11,158 nt of DNA, taken from NCBI GenBank assembly GCA_002727535.1, contig PBXH01000052.1:1-11158 (forward strand), read 5' to 3'. The DNA comes from Gammaproteobacteria bacterium (GTDB taxonomy: Bacteria > Pseudomonadota > Gammaproteobacteria > Magnimaribacterales > TMED112). Shown here piece after piece: positions 1 to 6,029 of this stretch. Under the pieces are notes generated by a model. It was not told where the DNA came from, did no database searches, and was given only the letters and a program-made list of their open reading frames with translations. Both the position numbers and the translations under genes were made by a program. Numbering within the stretch: position 1 is the stretch's first letter; each line of letters opens with the position of its first letter.

Positions 1-15
1 ACACACCTTACTCAT
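1..15 (-). CDS. rpmB: Ribosomal protein bL28, first five codons only
   Basis: Partial gene running off the left edge. The minus strand reads ATG AGT AAG GTG TGT (MSKVC), which matches the usual start of bL28 (MSRVC in E. coli), a small protein of the large ribosomal subunit. Five residues alone would be weak evidence. The support comes from context: in E. coli and relatives rpmB lies next to radC, coaBC (dfp) and dut, and here dut starts on the opposite strand only 57 bp away. A good promoter-like sequence faces this ATG. There is no Shine-Dalgarno sequence in front of it. If the call is right, coaBC and radC have been lost or moved from the interval. Confidence 0.6.
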
Positions 16-26
16 AAGAACGGATG

Positions 27-55
27 ATAATAAAATAGTAATGCATTTTATGCAA
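27..55 (-). promoter_or_regulatory. Predicted sigma70 promoter for rpmB
   Basis: Read on the minus strand, TTGCAT (50-55) is followed after exactly 17 bases by TATTAT (27-32). Both hexamers resemble the sigma70 consensus. Only 11 bases separate the -10 from the rpmB ATG at 15, so the mRNA would start near position 20 with a leader of about five bases. The hexamers and spacing are seen; the function is inferred. Confidence 0.5.
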
Positions 56-59
56 TAAT
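54..59 (+). promoter_or_regulatory. Possible -10 element for dut
   Basis: AATAAT matches five of six bases of TATAAT and lies 13 bases before the dut ATG, which would give a leader of about seven bases. No convincing -35 box sits 16 to 18 bases upstream. It overlaps the -35 hexamer of the opposing rpmB promoter by two bases. In such AT-rich DNA a match of this quality is common, so support is weak. Confidence 0.3.
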
Positions 60-72
60 TAATCTTCTACAC

Positions 73-525
73 ATGAAACTAAAGTATAAAATTCTAGACC
101 CTAGAATAGGCACCGAATATAAGGCACCTAAATACCAAACAAAAGGATCTGCTGGATTAGATCTAATTGCTTGTTGCGAAAACTCTATTACTTTGAGCCC
201 AAATGAATCAACAATAATTCCATCAGGTATATCTATTTATATCGAAGATCCAGACTTTGCTGGAATAGTGATTCCAAGATCAGGTTTAGGCGCAAAAAAG
301 GGTTTGGTATGTGGCAATCTTATGGGATTGATTGATTCAGACTATCAAGGTCCTCTCAGCATCTCTCTGTGGAATAGATCTTCTGAATCAATAGAAATAA
401 ATCCTGGTGAAAGAGTCGCACAATTAGTTGTAATCAGAGTGGATCAAGTAGAACTAGATCTTGTTGAAGAATTCGAAACCACTGAAAGAGGCTCTGAAGG
501 ATTTGGAAGCACAGGGATCAGTTAA
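73..525 (+). CDS. dut: dUTP diphosphatase (dUTPase)
   Basis: Hydrolyses dUTP to dUMP and pyrophosphate in the cytosol, keeping uracil out of DNA and supplying dUMP for thymidylate synthesis. The 150 residues match the usual trimeric family length, and all five family motifs are present in order: GSAGLDL (25-31), PRSGLG (68-73), [13 protein letters not shown] (81-93) with the catalytic-site aspartates, GERVAQLV (112-119), and the C-terminal glycine-rich arm [10 protein letters not shown] (139-148). The ATG at 73 gives the normal N-terminus but has no Shine-Dalgarno sequence in front of it. Its usual partner coaBC (dfp) is not upstream. The TAA stop lies in a TTAA palindrome that also ends rpmE on the other strand, so there is no space for a terminator between the two genes. 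Confidence 0.97.
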   Translation: MKLKYKILDPRIGTEYKAPKYQTKGSAGLDLIACCENSITLSPNESTIIPSGISIYIEDPDFAGIVIPRSGLGAKKGLVCGNLMGLIDSDYQGPLSISLWNRSSESIEINPGERVAQLVVIRVDQVELDLVEEFETTERGSEGFGSTGIS

Positions 526-728
526 GAAGATTTGCCAAATTTTTTCTCAAATCTTTGAACCCTGCCACCAGTATCAACAATCTTTTGTTGACCCGTATAA
601 AATGGGTGACAATTTGAGCATATTTCTATACTTATATCAGATGTAAGTGTGGAATTAACTTCTATTACATTACCACAGCTACATGTAGCCTTAATTTTCT
701 GATACTTTGGATGTAAATCTTTCTTCAT
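522..728 (-). CDS. rpmE: Ribosomal protein bL31, zinc-binding type
   Basis: Small protein of the 50S subunit, involved in the bridge between ribosomal subunits. The start was set at the ATG at 728, giving 68 residues beginning MKKDLHPKY, the standard bL31 start; the frame stays open ten codons further upstream but that extension is not bL31-like. Four cysteines in CxC (16, 18) and CxxC (37, 40) arrangement mark the zinc-containing form. The motif HPFYTG and the later TGGRVQRF are also typical. Zinc-free paralogues replace this form in some bacteria under zinc starvation; none is visible here. It is divergent from priA, as in E. coli. A weak AGAAG lies only two bases before the ATG. The 3' end overlaps the dut stop. 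Confidence 0.95.
   Translation of the reverse strand: MKKDLHPKYQKIKATCSCGNVIEVNSTLTSDISIEICSNCHPFYTGQQKIVDTGGRVQRFEKKFGKSS
527..555. other. Inverted repeat just past the dut stop
   Basis: AAGATTTG (527-534) and CAAATCTT (548-555) form a perfect 8 bp stem with a 13-base loop, with a possible ninth G-U pair. It begins one base after the dut stop and lies in the last codons of rpmE. No T-run follows it on either strand, so it is not a standard intrinsic terminator. It could protect the 3' ends of the two convergent mRNAs or be chance in AT-rich DNA. Confidence 0.35.
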
Positions 729-748
729 ATCTTCTAAATGAGTGTGAA

Positions 749-776
749 ATAATATCAAATAAATTTTCTATTACAA
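749..776 (-). promoter_or_regulatory. Predicted sigma70 promoter for rpmE
   Basis: On the minus strand TTGTAA (771-776) is followed after 16 bases by TATTAT (749-754). The predicted start is near 742, giving a leader of about 14 bases before the rpmE ATG. The -35 hexamer covers nearly the same bases as a -10-like box reading toward priA on the plus strand. Confidence 0.5.
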
Positions 777-777
777 T
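772..777 (+). promoter_or_regulatory. Possible -10 element for priA
   Basis: TACAAT (five of six consensus bases) lies six bases before the priA ATG at 784. With normal spacing, transcription would start on or next to the A of the ATG, giving a leaderless mRNA. There is no good -35 box and no extended TG motif, so this is a weak call. Confidence 0.3.
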
Positions 778-783
778 AAATTG

Positions 784-2748
784 ATGAATTTTGTTAATGT
801 AGCAGTACCCTTACCTTTGCGTTCTACTTTCACATATAAGAATAATACTGGTGAATCCCTTTTAGGAAAAAGAGTACTAATTGAGTTTGGTAAACGGAAG
901 CTTGTAGGAGTTGTAACTGCAGATGATATTGATTTTTGTGGCCAATATAAGATTAAGGATATATTACAAGTTCTTGATGAAACCCCGATCTTCAATGACT
1001 TCCAAGTAAAAACAATAGAAAGAATAGCAGAACATTATATGCATCCTATTGGTATTGTTTTCGAAGCCTTTTTACCAACTTTACTGAGAAAAGCGAAAAC
1101 TCAATTAGATTTAAATAAATATGTAGTAAATGTATCTGATGTAAATATTAATGAAAATAATTTTTATGAACTTACCTTAGATCAAAAGTCTTGCTTAGAA
1201 GGAATAAAAAAAATTAATGGTGAATCACTTTTATTTGGAGTGACCTCTTCAGGCAAAACTGAAATCTACAAACATTACATAAAATCATTACTTTTAGAAG
1301 GAAAAAGTGCTTTAGTTTTAGTTCCAGAAATATTTTTGACTCCGCAAATATATGATGAATTCAAAAAAAATTTTAATGATTCAGTTTATCTTTATCATTC
1401 TGGGCTTACTGAGCTTCAGAGATATAAGATATGGTTAGCAGCACAAGATGAAAAGCCCAAAATAATCATAGGAACCAGATCCGCTATTTTTTTACCTATT
1501 AAAAATCTTGAAGCAATTATTTTTGATGAAGAACATGACCAATCTTATAAGCAGCAAGATGGATTTAGGTATGATGCTAGGAATATAGCAAAGATTATTT
1601 TTGGAGGCACTGCTAATATTATATATTCCTCAGCGACTCCTTCTTTAAGCACTTTACAGAATGCTAAAGATAATAAAATGCATTGTTTCTTGCTGAAGAA
1701 AAGAATTTTCAATAGTGATATGCCACAAATTAAAGTGCATCCAATAAATAAAAAGAACTTGGTAGGCGGAATTTCACATGAATTGATAGATGAGATAAAG
1801 AAGAATGATGAAAAAGGTAATCAAACATTAATTCTTTTAAATAGAAGAGGCTATGCACCTGTTTTTTTGTGTAACTCTTGTGGTTGGATTGCGAAAAGTA
1901 ATTGTTGTGAAACTTCATTAGTGCTGCATAAAGGTGTTGGAAGGCTTAAGTGTCATAGATGTGAGAGTGCATGGGCTATACCAGATAATTGTCCAAGTTG
2001 TGGCGCTAAAGATTTCAATTCCAAAGGTGTTGGAACTCAACAAGTTGAAGAAGCTATTAAAAGTATTTTACCAAATACTCAGGTTACTCGAATTGATAGA
2101 GATTCAGTTGCTGGAAAAGGAAGAAGAGAAAAGAGTGCAAAAACTTTAAAAGATCTTGAGCCAAGAATTCTTATTGGTACTCAACTTTTAGCGAAAGGTC
2201 ATGATTTTAAAAAAATTGCTTTGATTATCGTTATGAATCTAGATTTTGGATTATTTGGAGCTGACATACATCTTCAAGAGCAGACAGCTCAACTATTAAT
2301 TCAAGTTGCAGGAAGGGCTGGCAGAACAGGAATAGATAATAAAGTCTATTTGCAGTCACGCGTTGCTGATCATCCCATGTTCAATCTTATTCAAACTGGA
2401 GATTATGAATTAGTAGCAAATGAAATATTAAAAGAACGAAAAAAGCTTGATTTGTCTCCCTATATTGATGTTATTTATTTAAAAGCAGAAGATGTAAATC
2501 AAGCTAAGTTAAGTAATTTTTTAATTAAAGCAAAGAAATATCTTTCAAAAGAGCATCTTGAAGTATATGGGCCATTTGAATCCCCAATTACAAAAGTTGG
2601 ATATAAACACAGAATGTTTTGTATTATTCAGAGTTCAAAAAAAGAAATTATGCTTGAGACAATTAATGAATTTGTAGAGCATTTTGAAAAGAAAAAGAAA
2701 GAAATATCAAATTGGGTTGTTGATATTGACCCCATCAATACAGTTTAG
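784..2748 (+). CDS. priA: Primosomal protein N' (replication-restart helicase)
   Basis: PriA is a 3'-to-5' superfamily 2 DNA helicase that recognises stalled forks and reloads DnaB. Visible in order: N-terminal 3'-end-binding region; Walker A GVTSSGKT (152-159); DEEH box (248-251); SSATPS motif III; zinc-binding cysteines (363-406); GVGTQQVE; GTQLLAKGHDF (motif V); QVAGRAGR (motif VI). At 654 residues it is somewhat shorter than the 732 of E. coli. The ATG at 784 is preferred to an adjacent in-frame TTG at 781; neither has a Shine-Dalgarno sequence. Cysteines fall at 363, 366, 375, 390, 393, 403 and 406 with E. coli spacing, but the eighth position (372) is serine and an extra cysteine sits at 374. 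Its last 42 bases overlap tsaE on the other strand. Confidence 0.96.
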   Translation: MNFVNVAVPLPLRSTFTYKNNTGESLLGKRVLIEFGKRKLVGVVTADDIDFCGQYKIKDILQVLDETPIFNDFQVKTIERIAEHYMHPIGIVFEAFLPTLLRKAKTQLDLNKYVVNVSDVNINENNFYELTLDQKSCLEGIKKINGESLLFGVTSSGKTEIYKHYIKSLLLEGKSALVLVPEIFLTPQIYDEFKKNFNDSVYLYHSGLTELQRYKIWLAAQDEKPKIIIGTRSAIFLPIKNLEAIIFDEEHDQSYKQQDGFRYDARNIAKIIFGGTANIIYSSATPSLSTLQNAKDNKMHCFLLKKRIFNSDMPQIKVHPINKKNLVGGISHELIDEIKKNDEKGNQTLILLNRRGYAPVFLCNSCGWIAKSNCCETSLVLHKGVGRLKCHRCESAWAIPDNCPSCGAKDFNSKGVGTQQVEEAIKSILPNTQVTRIDRDSVAGKGRREKSAKTLKDLEPRILIGTQLLAKGHDFKKIALIIVMNLDFGLFGADIHLQEQTAQLLIQVAGRAGRTGIDNKVYLQSRVADHPMFNLIQTGDYELVANEILKERKKLDLSPYIDVIYLKAEDVNQAKLSNFLIKAKKYLSKEHLEVYGPFESPITKVGYKHRMFCIIQSSKKEIMLETINEFVEHFEKKKKEISNWVVDIDPINTV

Positions 2749-3180
2749 GAACTTTTTACATTTAGTTTTTATTTCAACACACCTTTCATTAGTATTTAGG
2801 GATAAAGAAAGAAAAATTTCATTTTCTATATCAAAAGGAGCAATTTTATCTGCCCATTCAATAAATATTGCTGCCTTATTATCTTTATTTATTTCTAGAC
2901 CGAGCATATCAAAATCATTTTCTCCTTCTAGCCTATACAAATCAGCATGAAAGATATCATGATTATTAATTTTGTATTCTTCTAAGATACTAAAAGTCGG
3001 GCTTTTAACAGACCCTTCCCAGCCCATATGCATTAAGATATGTCGAACAAGGGTTGTCTTCCCCGATCCTAAATTTCCATTTAAATAAAAGACGTTCAAC
3101 TCATTAGAAGATTGAATATAGGCAGCAATCATTTCTGCAAAAGAATCTGTTTGTTTTAATTCTGTAATATCTATTTTCAC
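2707..3180 (-). CDS. tsaE: tRNA t6A biosynthesis ATPase TsaE
   Basis: ATPase partner of the TsaB-TsaD complex that makes N6-threonylcarbamoyladenosine at position 37 of ANN-decoding tRNAs. The 157-residue protein has a Walker A loop GNLGSGKTT (35-43, lysine 41), the family motif SPTF (60-63), HADLYRL (78-84) and IEWADK (107-112), all characteristic of TsaE. It starts with GTG at 3180, sharing one base with the TAG stop of the upstream kinase gene, so it is probably translated by coupling; no Shine-Dalgarno is visible. It is the last gene of the seven-gene minus-strand block. In E. coli its neighbours are nnr, amiB and mutL, none of which is here. Its final 14 codons run antiparallel into the end of priA. 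Confidence 0.93.
   Translation of the reverse strand: MKIDITELKQTDSFAEMIAAYIQSSNELNVFYLNGNLGSGKTTLVRHILMHMGWEGSVKSPTFSILEEYKINNHDIFHADLYRLEGENDFDMLGLEINKDNKAAIFIEWADKIAPFDIENEIFLSLSLNTNERCVEIKTKCKKFLNCIDGVNINNPI
2724..2740. other. Short hairpin inside the priA/tsaE overlap
   Basis: TATTGA (2724-2729) and TCAATA (2735-2740) form a 6 bp stem with a five-base loop, within the bases that encode both C-termini. No T-run follows on either strand. Weak, but a similar element lies at the other two convergent ends of the window. Confidence 0.25.
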
Positions 3181-3833
3181 TAAAAGAAGCTTGGCGATAA
3201 ATTAACGAACTCTTTACCTACTATATCTCTCTGTAAGCAATCTCTAACTTTCTCATAATCTATTTGACTTGTAACAAAATCAACATCATCTACATTAAGA
3301 ACTAATAAAGGAGATTCTGAATAATTAAAAAAGAATTCTGAATATTTTTCACATATCTGTTCTAGATAATCTAAAGATATTTGATCTTCATAAGAGCGGC
3401 CACGTTTTTTAACTCTTTCATAAACCCTTTTTGGTGTTGCTTGTAAATAAATTAAAAGATCAGGCTTAGGGTAAGAATCATAAAATTTTGACTTAATTTG
3501 TTTAAAAATTTTTAATTCATCAAAACTTAGATTTAATTCTGCAAATAAATCTTCTTTCTGGAAAATAAAATCTGAAACAATATTTCTTTCAATCAAATCA
3601 TCTGAAAAATATGTATTAATTTGTTGTGATCTTTGCATGACAAAATGTATTTGTGTAGCAAATGCGTATTTTTGGCTATTCTCGTAGAAAGATTGTAGAA
3701 ATGGGTTATCATCTGGATCTTCCAGACAGAGATCGTAACCAAACTCATGAGATATTTTTCTTGCTAGAGTAGTTTTCCCTACTCCGATTGGCCCCTCTAT
3801 AGCAATATACCTAGGCATATTATTTTTTTTCAT
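3180..3833 (-). CDS. Deoxynucleoside kinase family protein
   Basis: Member of the deoxynucleoside kinase family (dNK, Pfam PF01712), which phosphorylates deoxynucleosides at the 5' position in the salvage pathway. The 217 residues show a P-loop GPIGVGKTT (14-22, lysine 20), a conserved glutamate-aspartate stretch after the first strand (LEDP, 37-40), ERNIVSDFIF (82-91), matching the family ERxxxSD region, and an arginine-rich LID segment KKRGRSYE (142-149). Substrate (dA, dG, dC or dT) cannot be read from sequence. Start: ATG at 3833, because it has the clearest Shine-Dalgarno in the window (AGGAAAGGG ending four bases upstream), located in the last codons of pcnB; a second ATG at 3818 would avoid the overlap but lacks one. 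It occupies the place after pcnB that folK holds in many gammaproteobacteria. Confidence 0.88.
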   Translation of the reverse strand: MKKNNMPRYIAIEGPIGVGKTTLARKISHEFGYDLCLEDPDDNPFLQSFYENSQKYAFATQIHFVMQRSQQINTYFSDDLIERNIVSDFIFQKEDLFAELNLSFDELKIFKQIKSKFYDSYPKPDLLIYLQATPKRVYERVKKRGRSYEDQISLDYLEQICEKYSEFFFNYSESPLLVLNVDDVDFVTSQIDYEKVRDCLQRDIVGKEFVNLSPSFF

Positions 3834-5046
3834 TTAACCCTTTCCTATATTCATTCAAAAGTTTCACTTTTTTATCATAGTTCGCAGTTTTAAAGTCTGT
3901 CCACCAGTTAATGACAGTTTCTAAATTTTTCTCAAGAGAATTTCTTAAGAGTAGGAAGTCATATGAAGCTCGAAATCTCATGCTATTTGTAAAATTAATT
4001 GATTTTTTACTCATTTTTTTAAATCTAATCTGATTCATCCAAATATCTCTTATAAAACTACTATATCTTCTTGGTATAGCAGTTATGTTTTGTTGTTTTT
4101 GCAGCACTGAAGCTATATTTCGATAGAAACTTTTATATTTTATGCGTTCAGATATTCCAGATTTAAGATAAATTTTTGGCCATAGTAATGTTGCAAACAA
4201 GAAACCAGTGTTTAATTTTTTATTTTCTTCTATTCTTTGATCTGTATTTTTAAAGGCATTTTCATAAAATTCATTAAAATCTTCTTTGCTATTTTCTATA
4301 TGCGGGAAAAGTAGATCAAATAAATCATATTCTTGTAATAATTGATAAGTTTTTTGAGCATGGCCAGTTAAAAACATTTTAATTATTTCCTCATATATAC
4401 GTGCTGAAGACATCTCCAGTAATTGATTCTTATGTTTTGTAATTGCATTTTTTATTTCCAAATCTATCTCAAAGTTAAGCTTTGCAGCAAATCTTATTAC
4501 TCTTAGAATCCTAACTGGATCTTCAACTATTCTTTTTTCAGCATCTCCAATTAGTTTTATCTTCTTATTTTCTAAATCTTTTATTCCACCTGTGTAATCA
4601 ACTATTTCTTCAGAAAATGGATCATAGTAAATAGAGTTTATTGTTAAATCTCTTCTTAAAGCATCTTCCTCTTGTGTTCCCCACTTGTTATCTCGAATTA
4701 TTCGACCTTTATCATTAATCTGAATTGAATCAGATTGAGGATCTTCACCAGATCTGAAAGTAGTGACTTCTATAACTTCATTTGGGAAAGTTATATGTAC
4801 AAGCTTAAACCTTCGACCAATTATTCTTGAGTTTTTAAATAATTTTCTAATTTGTTTAGGCTCACAATCTGTAACAATATCGAAATCTTTTGGGATTATT
4901 CCTTCTATTAAGTCTCTTATACCTCCACCAACTATATAAGCTTTGAATTTTTTCTTATGGAGTCTTGAAATTACTGATAGAGCATTCTTTGACAAAGAAT
5001 CTGTTTCAAAGTTAAATTTATTTGCACTAAAAATTTCTGGATTCAC
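3820..5046 (-). CDS. pcnB: Poly(A) polymerase I
   Basis: Adds 3' poly(A) tails to RNAs, marking them for decay. It belongs to the class II nucleotidyltransferases shared with CCA-adding enzymes. Visible: the nucleotidyltransferase signature VGGGIRDLIEG (39-49) followed by PKDFDIVTD (52-60) with catalytic D54 and D56; IIGRRFKLVHI (75-85), the PcnB-type sequence that favours poly(A) polymerase over CCA transferase; VIEVTTFR (91-98); RRDLTIN (131-137); and EDPVRILRVIRF (175-186). Length is 408 residues against 465 in E. coli, mainly from a shorter C-terminal part. Start is GTG at 5046, overlapping the upstream kinase stop in GTGA, so translational coupling is likely; there is no Shine-Dalgarno. 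It overlaps the next gene by 14 bases. Confidence 0.94.
   Translation of the reverse strand: MNPEIFSANKFNFETDSLSKNALSVISRLHKKKFKAYIVGGGIRDLIEGIIPKDFDIVTDCEPKQIRKLFKNSRIIGRRFKLVHITFPNEVIEVTTFRSGEDPQSDSIQINDKGRIIRDNKWGTQEEDALRRDLTINSIYYDPFSEEIVDYTGGIKDLENKKIKLIGDAEKRIVEDPVRILRVIRFAAKLNFEIDLEIKNAITKHKNQLLEMSSARIYEEIIKMFLTGHAQKTYQLLQEYDLFDLLFPHIENSKEDFNEFYENAFKNTDQRIEENKKLNTGFLFATLLWPKIYLKSGISERIKYKSFYRNIASVLQKQQNITAIPRRYSSFIRDIWMNQIRFKKMSKKSINFTNSMRFRASYDFLLLRNSLEKNLETVINWWTDFKTANYDKKVKLLNEYRKGLNEKK
3838..3846 (-). promoter_or_regulatory. Strong Shine-Dalgarno for the deoxynucleoside kinase
   Basis: Reading the minus strand, AGGAAAGGG lies four bases before the ATG at 3833. It falls inside the end of pcnB, codes for its residues too, and fixes the start of the kinase. 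It stands out because almost no other gene here has such a site. Confidence 0.6.
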
Positions 5047-6029
5047 AAAGATTTTTTATAGTTATCTGCAAGACTTTTATAACCTTCTTTAGTCAAGCGC
5101 GGACTTTTTTCTTGTACGATTATTGATGATGCATAGTTACCAAATTTACATGCTTCAAAAAAACTATCCCCTTTTATTACTTTATATAGAGCTGCTCCAG
5201 CAAAAATATCTCCAGCACCATTTGAGTCTATTGCTTCAACTTTATATGCTCCTATTTCATGAAGGCTATTATTTTCTTGAATGATTGAATTATTCGAACC
5301 ATTGGTTACTACATAATTTTTAGCCACTTTTTGTAAATCTTCTGCAAAATTAGATCCTGTTAATGCTATGGCTTCTTCTTGATTGCAAAAAAGATAATCA
5401 ATGTTTCTGATGTTTATAACTTCCTCAAATCTTTTTCTAAAAGCATTAACAACACCAGGGTCAGACAAGCTCAGAGCAAATTTTATATCTGTTGAACAAC
5501 CTTTTAATATATTTAGGAAGGCGAGATAGTTCTCATCTGAAGTAAATTGATAGCCTTCAGAAAAAATTATTTTTGAATTATTTGCGTAAGCAATAAATTT
5601 AGAATCATCAATTAATCTTTCTGAAGCACCAAGAAAGGTTCCCATAGTTCTTTCGCTATTGGGAGTAATAAAAACTAGACATCTTCCTGTTTTTATATCT
5701 TTATGATGGAAGTTATTAAGAGGCTCTATTCCGTTGTCTTTTAAATTTTTTTCATAGACTACGCCTCTTTCATCATCACCTAATTGGCATATCAACCCAC
5801 ACTTAGACCCAAGATTGGAAGCTGCTGCCAAGCTATTAGTTGTTGAGCCGCCACACATTATTTCAGGTGACTGTTTTTCTGGTATAGAAGATATTATTTT
5901 TTCTTGTTCTTTATATGAAAAGGGCTTAAAAGAATTAAAGTTTAGCCCAACTGAATCTACAAAATCTCTTTCAACATAAAATGTTTCATCAACAAGAGCA
6001 TTTCCTATACCTAAAATATCAAATTTCAT
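5043..6029 (-). CDS. PfkB-family carbohydrate kinase, adenosine-kinase-like
   Basis: Ribokinase-fold sugar or nucleoside kinase of 328 residues. The N-terminus DILGIGNALVD (4-14) is that of the adenosine-kinase-like subgroup. GGSTTNSLAAASNLG (60-74) is the substrate-binding glycine motif, and DSNGAGDIFAGA (268-279) is the C-terminal PfkB signature with catalytic base D274 and the anion hole; the usual threonine after the first aspartate is serine. Adenosine is the most likely substrate, giving AMP, but bacterial members of this group also act on other nucleosides or sugars. Start ATG at 6029 lies inside the end of hemL (11 base overlap), with AGGT nine bases upstream as a weak Shine-Dalgarno. 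Its stop overlaps the pcnB start. It sits one gene away from the deoxynucleoside kinase, in keeping with a salvage role. Confidence 0.87.
   Translation of the reverse strand: MKFDILGIGNALVDETFYVERDFVDSVGLNFNSFKPFSYKEQEKIISSIPEKQSPEIMCGGSTTNSLAAASNLGSKCGLICQLGDDERGVVYEKNLKDNGIEPLNNFHHKDIKTGRCLVFITPNSERTMGTFLGASERLIDDSKFIAYANNSKIIFSEGYQFTSDENYLAFLNILKGCSTDIKFALSLSDPGVVNAFRKRFEEVINIRNIDYLFCNQEEAIALTGSNFAEDLQKVAKNYVVTNGSNNSIIQENNSLHEIGAYKVEAIDSNGAGDIFAGAALYKVIKGDSFFEACKFGNYASSIIVQEKSPRLTKEGYKSLADNYKKSL

Noticed and set aside
2-58. Plus-strand open frame ending in TAA at 56-58, possibly the tail of an upstream gene such as coaBC
   Set aside because: The 18 residues do not resemble the C-terminus of CoaBC or another protein I know, and the same bases contain a good promoter and an rpmB-like start on the other strand.
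574-591. Perfect 7 bp stem (TCAACAA / TTGTTGA) with a four-base loop
   Set aside because: It lies in the middle of rpmE with no T-run on either strand and is explained by codons of conserved bL31 residues.
461-646. Plus-strand open frame bridging the dut end and the region opposite rpmE
   Set aside because: It overlaps two well-identified genes in other frames and has no recognisable product.
729-758. Longer rpmE reading frame starting at a TTG at 758
   Set aside because: The extra ten residues are absent from bL31, and MKKDLHPKY at 728 is the standard start; the predicted promoter -10 also lies within the extension.
781-783. TTG start for priA, one codon before the ATG
   Set aside because: The following ATG gives the normal PriA N-terminus and there is no ribosome binding site favouring TTG.
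2684-2950. Plus-strand open frame across the priA end and opposite tsaE
   Set aside because: It is out of frame with priA and antisense to the TsaE C-terminal half; its composition reflects the opposite strand's codons.
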